From: Bacillus_BA songklensis
GTDB lineage: Bacteria > Bacillota > Bacilli > Bacillales > Bacillaceae_H
Length of the DNA: 64,000 nt
Direction of reading: 5' to 3'
NCBI RefSeq assembly: GCF_042649685.1
Contig: NZ_JBHRZT010000068.1
Location: forward strand, 124,001-188,000
Shown: one piece after another, positions 53,811 to 64,000 of the stretch
How positions within the stretch are numbered: the stretch's first letter is position 1
Layout of the letters: each line of letters begins with the position of its first letter
Made by a program: the position numbers and the translations under genes
The notes under the pieces: generated by a model
Database searches by the model: none
The model's input: the letters and a program-made list of their open reading frames with translations, nothing else
Told to the model about the DNA's origin: nothing

Positions 53811-56800
53811 TCTATCTTCCTCAATTCGAACCATGAACATTATATCAATCCTGTTTAGTTACAGTATGCAACATTATCTTGGGCAATATCCGTATAAAGG
53901 TTCTTAATATAGTTTCGTTTAAATTCTCCTGTTATCGCTCAAAAAAGAGAACCGATGCAACATTTCGGTTCTCTCAGCTATTCATGAAAAACAAACTAAT
54001 TCGCGTGCCATCATTCATACTGTTTATCTCCCACTTTATCTTCATCTCTTTTAACATAAGCGAGACAATGGAAAGACCTATTCCGGCCCCCTTTTCATTT
54101 GACTTCCCGCCCATCCCCGGACCTCTGTCTTCTATTACGATCGTGGACTGGCCATCGGATTGCTCCATTCGAATCGATACATATTTCCCCGATTTCGCGT
54201 GGCGAAGAATATTTTGAAAAAAATTATCTAATATTCGGTCAAACCACTCGGTATCAACTTGCCAATACATTCCTTTATCTGGAATCCCAAGTACAATGTC
54301 AAACCCTTCATTTTCAAAAACCGGATACCACGCAGCAAAAGACTTTTTCACCAATTGGACAATATCGGCTTTTTTCGGGTGAAAAGGATACTTTCCGGCA
54401 GACAACAATGTGTAAGACAATAGGTTTTCAATTAATTGACCTAAATAATTGATTTTTTGATCGATCAGTTCAAGGGATTGTTTGCCTTTCTCACTTAACG
54501 GCTCCTTGTTTAGCAGGTAGGCATGCCCCCTTATGGTTGTAAGTGGGGTTCTTAAATCATGTGATAAATTAGCGATTAAATGTCTTCTTAAGTCCTCTTC
54601 TTCTTTCTCCCTCTTTCGACTCATTTCCAGTTGATGAACCATCTGGTTAAATGACTTCACCAATTGCCCAATCTCATCTTCCTTTTCAACTTCAAGAGGA
54701 ATAGGGATGCCATTAGCACCTGGTTTTGACATAGCTTCCTGCAAGCGTAACAAACGCTTTCTGACTTTATAAAAAAAGACCCATGAAACAAAAACAAATA
54801 AGACGAGGATGAAAAGGACAGCCAAAGCCATCACATAATCATATTGTTCCCGAATCATCTCCGTTTTGCTAGCCATTAGAGAACGAGGAACTTGAATCAC
54901 CATAAATCCTTCATTTTTTTGTTCACCGATAAAGGCAACCACTGTGAACGGATCCGCATCATAGCCGCGATTTTTTTTGATGAAGTCTATGCTGTATGAT
55001 ACCGTCCAATTTTGAGGGATCGTTAAATCTTCGGGTAATTTTTTTTGAGTTTTTCCTGTCTCATCTACCCAAAACATACTGGCTTTGCTGTATTCTTTTT
55101 TTAGTTCGTTTAACTTCTGGTTAATTTCCTCGTCACTGGCTTTCCCCAATTTTGCGGCTTCTTCATGCCACCTTTTTTCTAGATGTGTCCCATTTTGATA
55201 GATATCGGGTGTATCGTTATCCAATCCGCCCAGCGGCATATAAAACAGAATGGATATAATCGGAAAAGACATGGGCATGATCATAGTGGCTATCAATATA
55301 ATCAGTAAGTATTTTGATAATAAGGAGTTTTTCAACTTCATTGTCTTACCCTGTAGCCGATTCCTCTTATCGTTTCAATGATGGCCGGCTTACTCGGATT
55401 CAATTCGATCTTTTCACGAAGATGGCGTATATGTACCATAAGAGTTTTATCTCCCTCTATAAATGTCTCTTTCCATACCGCCTCAAATATTTGTTCTTTT
55501 GTTAAAATTTGATTGGGATGCCGTAAAAAATACATGAATATTTGATACTGCTTTCCCGTTAATATAATTTCTTCACCTTGCCGGGCGTCTATAATTCTAT
55601 TTTCATTTATATTCACCTTTAAATGACCGATCCTTATCTCTTGGTCAAAAGACTTAGCGTATCTTCTTAATAAAACTTCCACTCTGGCAGCCAATTCATC
55701 AGGATGAAACGGTTTTACAACATAATCATCCGCAAATTGCAATCCCTGCAGCTTATCATCTACAGAAGTGCGGGCAGAAAGCATCAAGATAGGTGTTTCG
55801 GGTGACTCCTTTTTTAAACGCTGGCCAACCGTAAATCCATCTAAGCCTGGCAGCATTACATCTAGAATCACCAGGTCTGCATCCTTCACAAGGCTTGTCG
55901 CCCCTTCACCGGACTTTAGCCATTCTACCTTGTAGCCTCTTTCCTCCAGATCCTCTTTCACCCAGCTTCCTATATCCATGTCATCTTCGATATAAAGTAT
56001 TCTCATCTGTATCACCATAATTTCTCTTTATTATTTTTATTGCTGTACCCTTCTCTCTCCTGCCATCATTTTGCCAGGGACAATCCATACTTTCCTATAC
56101 AGCAAAAAAAAAGAGACCTGCTCCCTTTCCGGATTAAGTCCCGTCTAATTCCCTTTTTAGAATCTATCATAGTATAATACTTTATTTTTCTTGAACTACT
56201 CCCACTTAACACCCTTACGAGTTGTTTGAAGTGAGAGATTCCTGCGAACACCAACGTAACCGTCAATTTGATCGAATCCATGTTAATTAATTGGAAATTT
56301 ATTTCTTTTAACCACTGAAACAAAGTGGAAGGATTCTTCATAACACTCCTCCTGCCTGTTTCATCGGGGTGCCGTCACGCCTTGCATACAAGTGCAAGTA
56401 ACGCCAGCAAATATGGGATTATATGGGGTTATTTATAGTTTATGGTATGAAATGGGTTTCATGTCAAGCGGTATTTTGAAAATATCTGAATCCACATAAA
56501 GAATTGAACATGAGAAAAAACGCTCTCATATTCAATTCTTTACGCATAAGCGGCTGCCAATCTCCCTTACGGGTTCTTGTCAGCCGCTGATACGAAGACC
56601 TTTGTAAGCTCGTTCAAGATGAAAAAAACAAAAAAGCACAAATAGGAGAAGGCTCGATGACAGAGGTTAAAAAATTAAGTAGGACTTATATATCTAAGAA
56701 AGATTATTGTAATCGTTTACGAAAACTGCTTTTCCATTCGGCGGCAAGAGGAGCTAGTTGGATGAGCTTTTGCAATGCTTCTTTATTCTGTTTGTCTTTA

Positions 56801-59800
56801 TATTTTATAGTGTTTGCAAAGGCCACCGAAATATGGCTTGGATGACGTTCTACTAATTGAAGAGGTTGCCCCGTCTCTATATATCCTTCTTGCAGCACCC
56901 GGAAATAAAAGCCTGAAAACCCTGTTTCCTGTACAAGCATAGGTAAAGAGGGTTCATTCCACTTTACCGAGATCTTAAAACACGGTTGTCTCGGCAAGCT
57001 GACTTGAAATACAACCTCTCCCATCCGATAGATATCCCCAATCATGATATCTTCTTCTGTCACACCGGAAATCGTCAAATTCTCTCCAAACGCACCATAA
57101 TCAAGTTTGCGATTCAATAATTCCTCCCAATATGCGTAATGATCCATAGAATATAAGCAAACCGCTTTATCTGCTCCGCCGTGTACGGCCAAATCTGCTT
57201 GGCCGTCCCCTTCTATATTCAGACTGGAAACAAATACACGTCCATCGATTGGTTGTTTATAAATTCCTGTTTCGATACTCTTACGCTGGAATAATACTTC
57301 TTGCGGTTTGCCGACATTAATTGACGCTACTTTAATTTCCATTTCTTCATTCCCGCCTTTCTTTACTACCATTATTATACAACCTGTACTATTACTTCAC
57401 ATTCAATTTTTCTCGAGGATGTCCCAAAGTCCGTTTATTGTACTGCTGTCCATTTTCTTAAAGATATTTTCCACTCACTTTTTCAAAGACAATGGTCAGA
57501 ATCCCTGTCAGGAATGGACGACTGTTCGTATGCGAAGGAATTAACGAACACCGTGAACCCTGGAGACTTACTCCTTCGGGACTTAGGATTTTTCTCGTTG
57601 GATGCGTTACACTTAATCCATGAACGGGGAGGTTTTTATATTTCTACGGTCAAACATAACGTGACCATCTATTTTACAAAAAAAAAAAATCAGAACTACC
57701 GAAGCGCGCGGAAGACTTTATGAAAGACCTACAGCCCGGGGAAACCCTGGAACTCCATGATGTCTATCTAAGCCAAAAAAGGATTTAACATGGTGTCTTT
57801 TTTAGATGGATTATACGAACTCATTCGAAAGAATGGGAAAAAATCGAAACGATGTAGGAAACCAAGTCCATTTGACATTTTGAAATCCTTGTCACTTTAG
57901 TGGATCGTTAGGTTATAGTCAATGAAAAAAATAAAGATTAGAAATACACGCATACTAAAAGGTTCAAAAGCTGAAAGCTTTTGAACCTTCAGATTGTCGA
58001 GAAACCTAAAGGGTTTCTCGACAATCTGAAAAGAAGCAGGTCCCCTTCAACGGGACCTGCTTCTTTTCTTAGGCGCTTTTTTGCAAAATCTTCATTCGTT
58101 TTTTCAAGTAAATCCCTTGAGCAATACCGAAAAGGTTACCGATTACCCAGTAGAGAGCAAGAGCAGCAGGTAAAGAAAAACCAGCCATTAAAACGAACAA
58201 CGGCATAATATACATCGTGATTTTCATTTGCGGCGGCACTTCATCTGTCATACCAACTTTGATCTGGATGAATGTCGTAATAGCCGCTACAATCGGTAAA
58301 ATATGCAACGAATCCGGTTGGCCTAAGCTAACCCATAGAAAGGAATGTTCAGCAATGGCTTCTGTACGGCCGATCGCATAATAGAACGCCATAATGATTG
58401 GAAATTGCACTAAAAGCGGTAAGCAACCCCCAAGTGGATTGATATTATGCTTTTGATACAGCTCCATCATTTCTTTTTGCATTTTTTGCTGTGATTCCAT
58501 ATCCTTGGATGGATATTTTTTTCGTAAATTCTCCATCTCCGGACGCAAAACCTGCATGGCCATTGTGCTTTTTTGCTGTTTTAAAATGAGCGGCAATAAC
58601 ACTAATCGAATAATAATGGTAACAATGATAATGGATAATCCATAGCTTCCGCCTACCGTTTCTGCTACTTTTGTTAATAACATGGACATCGGATAGACGA
58701 AGAAATGATTCCAAATACCGGGGCTTTCTGCTGTAATCGGTTCTTTTAAATTACAGCCTGATAATACTACTAACAAGAACGAAGCAAGGATGAGCAGTTT
58801 ACTTTTCATTTTATTCTCTTTCCTCCAACATGTTTTATCTCGTTTCAGTGTGAGGTAAGTCCCCCACTGATGCAACGTTTACTTTATCAGCTAACAACAA
58901 GATACTGCCTGAAGGAAAGGTCGTTCTTCATCACAATCTTGTTTGTCCATTTCTTTTGTTGGCTTTTTCATAAACAAGTAAGTAAAGCGCCATAGCCGGC
59001 GAAGCGATACCCATTTACTTTGCTCACGTACGTTTGTTTCCCGGTCTTGATAACGATAACCTGCTGAAGGCCGTACCACAGCAATGCGGCGACAAAGAAA
59101 CATAACCAGCATGATCAGGACAATCGGGCTTGCATACGTTGCATACATCAGTATTAAATCGCCGTATATTTCCATACAGTAAACGCTCTCTTTCAACTCA
59201 TGATTTTTATCCAACGCTTTCTATTTTAGCACAATTCGGCTCCCTTTGCGCAATAAAAGCAGAGTTTCTGTTTTTTCTACGATCGTGCGCCTGAAAAAGT
59301 TTCATTTCATTTTCTCATAGACAATCATATAAAGTAAAAGACCTAAAATACGCACTGTTTGCGCATCTTAGGCCTTGGTCTGCTATACCCTACACAATGT
59401 GACAAAAAATGTGTTAGTTACATTATATGCGTTTCGACACATTTCGTCAACATTTTATTTTTCTATTATTTTGCGACTACTTTCAAACAAGGTGTAGAAC
59501 CCTTTTGTACTGACCCGTTTGTCAGCATTTCAAAGCTTTCCATGTTATCACTATTGGTAATGACCACTGGTGTAACCGTGCTTTTCGCTTTTTCTTTCAC
59601 AAGATTTAAGTCGAATGTAACAAGAGGCGTACCAACTTGCACCTTGTCTCCTTGGTTTACATGCGCCTCAAATCCTTCTCCGTTCATCGCCACTGTTTCA
59701 AGGCCGATATGAATCAATACCTCTACTCCTGCATCTGTTTTTAAACCGATGGCATGCTTTGTATGGAAAAGCTGAATAACTTCACCTTCAACAGGCGATA

Positions 59801-62800
59801 CAACTTGTCCTTCTGTCGGTTCAATTGCGAAACCATTTCCCATCATCTTTTGTGAAAACACTGGATCTGGAACATTTTCAAGTGGCGTAACTTGTCCTGT
59901 TAAAGGAGCTACAATCGTTACATCTTTTTGTTTTGCTTTGCCGCCGAACAATTTTTTAAACATGTTTTTCACCTTTCTTTAACTATGGTATGTACACATA
60001 TAATACCCATCCGCCCCGTTAAAAAAACAAAAGCATGAAGAAGGAAATTCCCCTCACACCTTTCGTTTTAATAGTATTTATTAAAGCATAACTTCTCTTT
60101 AGTTGTAAACTAATATATAAATCCACATAAACTTTGTCAGCTCATTCAAGATGAAAAAACAGTAAGGCGCAAATAGAAGAAGGCTCGACGGCAGAGGTTA
60201 AAAATCAAATGGGACTTATATAGCTGCTAATGTTTCCATAGATTCAAAGAAAAGCGAAGCCGACTGTTTAGCTCTGACGTGCGTTGGAACTCCTGACAAG
60301 GAACCGCTTTTTGGTTCCGCAGGAAGGAGTGAAACGTAGGAAGAGCTAGGAGGCGCAGCTGGACAACAAAGAAAAGCGAAGCCGACTGTTTAGCTCTGAC
60401 GTGCGTTGGAACTCCTGACAAGGAACCGCTTTTTGACTTCGCGGGAGGCGGTGAACTGACCGTAGAGCCTGGCTTGCGGAACTAGACAATTGCAAAGCGC
60501 ACTCTATACTTATATAAGAACAAAACCCGTATAGATCTTATCCTTACGGGTTTTGCCAAAATGAATGATTGTATTAAAATCCTTTTGCAACTTCTTTCGC
60601 TTTTTCTGCAGCTGCTGCAAAAATGACTTCCGCTTCTGCTGGTGCAGCTGCCATTCCTTCTGACACAACTAATGTCAAATCAGTGATTCCCAAAAAGCTA
60701 AGTACTGCTTTTAAGTAGCTTTGAGTGTGTTCCATAGATACTGCAGGTCCTTCAGAGTATACACCCCCGCGTGCTTCTAATAAAACAACCTTTTTGTCTC
60801 CTGCTAAACCGACAGGACCATTTTCTGTGTATTTGAATGTTTTGCCCGCTACAGCTACAGCATCAATGTATGCTTTCATTAATGGCGGGAAACCAAAGTT
60901 CCACATTGGAGCTGAAAAAACAACTTTGTCCGCTGCTAAAAATTGATCGACTAATTCTCCTAAGCGTGTTACTTTTGCTGACTCTTCTGCTGTTAACTCA
61001 GTACCGGCCGCTAATTTTCCCCATGCACTTAACACATCTGCATCAATTAACGGAAGATTAGTATTGTAAAGGTCTAACACTTCAACTTCATCAGCTGGAT
61101 TTTCCGTTTTGTAAGCGTCCAAAAAAACATTTGCTAATCGTGCTGAGTAAGACATATCATCTTGTTTAGGATTTGCTTTTACATATAATACTTTTGCCAT
61201 TTGAGTCTTCCTCCAATTATTTTATTCTTAATTCGAGATATAAATTTGGAATTATCACGATATCGAGATAAATCCCCTAAAAAATTTAGCAGAACTTAAA
61301 GATCCATTCCATTTATCTCAACTTCGAGATTTATTATAGCCCTAATTTTTAATGCTCGTCAACTACTTTTAATTAAAATTTTTATTTATCCCCCTTCTTT
61401 ACATCTTCCATATTTTCTTATCCAATAAGAAAAGTCCTCAAATGGGCGAAAAACTCCCTTGCAAGGACTTTTTATCCATCATTTTGTTCTTCTATCCAGT
61501 GTTATTCCTTCTATTATTTCAGAATGGGCACGAGTTTTTCTAAGAGAACGTCTTTTGTCTAGCATTTCATATATATAAAAAATCAAAATGAGTGGAAGGC
61601 CGATTGTAAGCGCATTTTGAACAATTTTACGAAACATTACGTCATAGTAAGAGGGAACCTCTGCTGTCATCATTCCGAGTAAAAAAAGAGTAAACCCTAT
61701 ACATAAAAACAATAATGCGGTCATAAAACTCTCTGCCTTGGAGGCAGTTAAAAGCGAAACAACTGTCGTTCCTAAAGGAACGCTGATGAGTCCCCCGCAC
61801 GCTCCCAACACCCATGCAGCAAAAGAGTTCGGTATTCCGATGATCATCCCCGCAAGCATACTAATGATAAGACTTAAAATCGTACTTGTATCATCATGAT
61901 TCACTGTTTCTGCTACACCAAAAGAGACAGCACTTATAAATCCAATCATCATTCCGGATGCTAAAGCAATCATCATTCCTGTATACTTTGTTATAAAACA
62001 GCGATAACGGTACATATATAGACAGATCCACAAAAACAACAAAGTGACCGCACCCGATAAAACATTCATCTGGCTCTCTCCCATTCTCTCTTATTCTATA
62101 GTTCTACTATATGCAGAGATTGATAGATTTAGTCCGATTCTTTTCATGCCTTTCGTCTTAATTCCCCCCTTGTCATATAAAATTGTTCGCCTTCAGCCTA
62201 TTTATGTTGTAGAATATTTGAGGTATAATAATTTGCTGTAAACATTCCAAGTTGTTAGGTGGATAAGATGAGTAATAACCAACAAAATGTTAGTAGATTT
62301 GATCTGAATTTAGCATTCATTCTATTTTTATTTTTTTGCGTCAGCTGTATCGCTATTTACAGTGCGCAAACCCTTGGTCAGTATGGTGAAAACTTTTTAG
62401 TCAAGCAAATTGTTTGGTATGTAGTTGGATCCATCATCATTTCCTCTGTTATGTTTTTAGATTCCGAACAGTTCCAAAAGCTATCATGGTATTTATATGG
62501 ATTCGGAAATTTTTTACTTGTGTTATTAATTGTGGCACCTCCATCGATTGCACCTGTCATCAACGGGGCGAAAAGCTGGTTCAAATTTCCCGGCATAGGT
62601 TCTTTGCAGCCATCGGAATTTGTAAAGGTGTTCCTTATTATTGCTTTAAGCAACGTTATTACACGACATAACGAGAAGCATCGCATTCGAACAATACGCG
62701 AAGACTTCCTCCTACTATTTAAAATGGGCTTAACTCTTTTACTGCCGCTCATGCTGATCATGCAGCAGCCCGATTTGGGAACTTCTCTTGTATTGATCTC

Positions 62801-64000
62801 TATCTTTTCAGGTCTTGTGTTCGTATCAGGGGTTTCATGGAAAATCATCACTCCTGTCTTTTTAGGTGCAGCTACGATTGGTGGAGCTATTTTGTCGCTG
62901 GTTATTTACTTCCCGGAAGCTTTGGAGAAATATTTGGGTGTTAAACAATATCAGCTCGGACGCATTTACTCCTGGCTTGATCCATATAGTTACAGCGGCG
63001 GGGAAGGTTACCACTTGCAAAAATCTCTTCTTGCCATTGGATCGGGTATGGTAAACGGAAAAGGATTTGCAAATGGAGAGGTATATTTCCCTGAGAGTCA
63101 TACGGACTTCATTTTTGCCGTGATTGGCGAAGAATTCGGGTTTATTGGCTGCAGTGTTGTCATTAGCCTATTTTTCGTGCTCATTTATTATTTGATCAAG
63201 CTTGGCCTTGAAACAAAAAACGATTTTAATTCGTATTTATGCGTCGGTGTCATTTCGATGATCACCTTCCACGTCTTTCAAAATATCGGCATGACCATTG
63301 GGGTGGTGCCCATTACCGGTATCCCCCTTCCCTTCATCTCCTACGGGGGAAGCTCGTTAATGGGGAATATGCTCGCCATGGGGTTAATGTTCAGCGTATC
63401 CTATCATTATAAACGCTTTATGTTTAGTTCTGAATAGAAGAAAAGCGGAACGAGCCCGCTTAGCTCCATAGGGCATTGGAACTCCTGACAAAGAAGCGCT
63501 TTTTGCTTCGTTTAAAGGAACGTCGACTAAGAACGGTCACGTCCTGTGACCAACATCGACGCTTGAACTTCCTGTTCTTCGAAAATGACCGTAGGAGCTG
63601 GCTCGTGCAGCTGGACAATTTCAACGTGCAATTTATATTTTTGCCATAAAATAAAAGAAAAAGGGCTCATTTTTTGAGCCCTTTTTCTTTTATTGAGGCA
63701 AGTCTCCTAATTTATGTTCAGGGTCGCTGATTGTTCCTTTTTTCAATTCGAATATTGCCTCTTGATGCCCGATTTCTCTTTCACCAGATGTATGAACGTT
63801 TAAAATATCTCCCTCCCGATTTCTTCGAACAATTTCAATGATCTCAATTGGTCTATCCATTGGGTCAACTCCTTTCCTTCTCGTAGTATGGCTGACCTGT
63901 TTCCATTTAATCCGCTTCTACCGTTATCTCTTCATCTGTTCGTTTTAACGATGGATCATGGGTCACCTCAATCCATCGTACATGGTGTCCGTCCAACTCT

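Overview
The window comes from a low-GC, Gram-positive, endospore-forming member of the Bacillaceae (Bacillus in the broad sense). This rests on the strong AGGAGG-type ribosome binding sites, frequent TTG/GTG starts, an H-type small acid-soluble spore protein, a YtvI-like permease, a sortase, lipoproteins and a second YidC paralogue. I cannot name the species. A 10-N scaffold gap sits at 25851-25860, next to what looks like an rRNA/tRNA locus.

1-10923 is an aromatic degradation island. A minus-strand operon (5700 to beyond base 1) encodes 2-hydroxymuconate-semialdehyde dehydrogenase, 2-oxopent-4-enoate hydratase, acetaldehyde dehydrogenase, 4-hydroxy-2-oxovalerate aldolase, 4-oxalocrotonate decarboxylase, tautomerase and a LigB-type extradiol dioxygenase cut by the window edge. 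Divergent from it are an IclR regulator and an ACMSD-type decarboxylase. Two more IclR regulators and 4-hydroxybenzoate 3-hydroxylase follow. Order and content match the protocatechuate 2,3-cleavage (pra) pathway: 4-hydroxybenzoate to protocatechuate, 2,3-ring cleavage, decarboxylation to 2-hydroxymuconic semialdehyde, then pyruvate and acetyl-CoA.

11000-25400 is housekeeping and accessory genes: DUF47, a histidine phosphatase, MutT, a BASS transporter, TerC, and a formate operon (FNT channel, FdhA, DUF1641, a cysteine-less HMA-like protein, a small zinc ribbon). It also holds a decayed YhgE gene, SspH and several very small genes. 25370-26250 holds tRNA-Gly, a partial tRNA-Arg, the gap and an rRNA-type promoter. 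26264-46510 carries a class B PBP, DUF418, PepQ, 3-hydroxybutyrate dehydrogenase, MscS, a CNNM/CorC protein behind an RBS-masking hairpin, a frameshifted MerR, an AI-2E permease, a sirtuin, cadC-cadA with its operator, and an MFS/VC0807/PCYCGC group. 46623-64000 has an AraC regulator, decayed genes, a CAP-domain protein, a DUF4397 surface protein with its class F sortase, GlpQ, a two-component system, a MOSC protein, an IS4 remnant, a MifM-like arrest peptide upstream of YidC2, PTS IIA, azoreductase behind an MhqR-type operator, and a RodA/FtsW protein.

Three dispersed intergenic repeat families run through the window: a modular family with interchangeable hairpins (five copies), a 122-bp-period family often in tandem, and a third family linked to terminator hairpins. 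The observations I rate most worth checking are the MifM-like leader, whose end can pair with the downstream Shine-Dalgarno, and the modular hairpin repeat. I found no CRISPR array, prophage or intact transposon.
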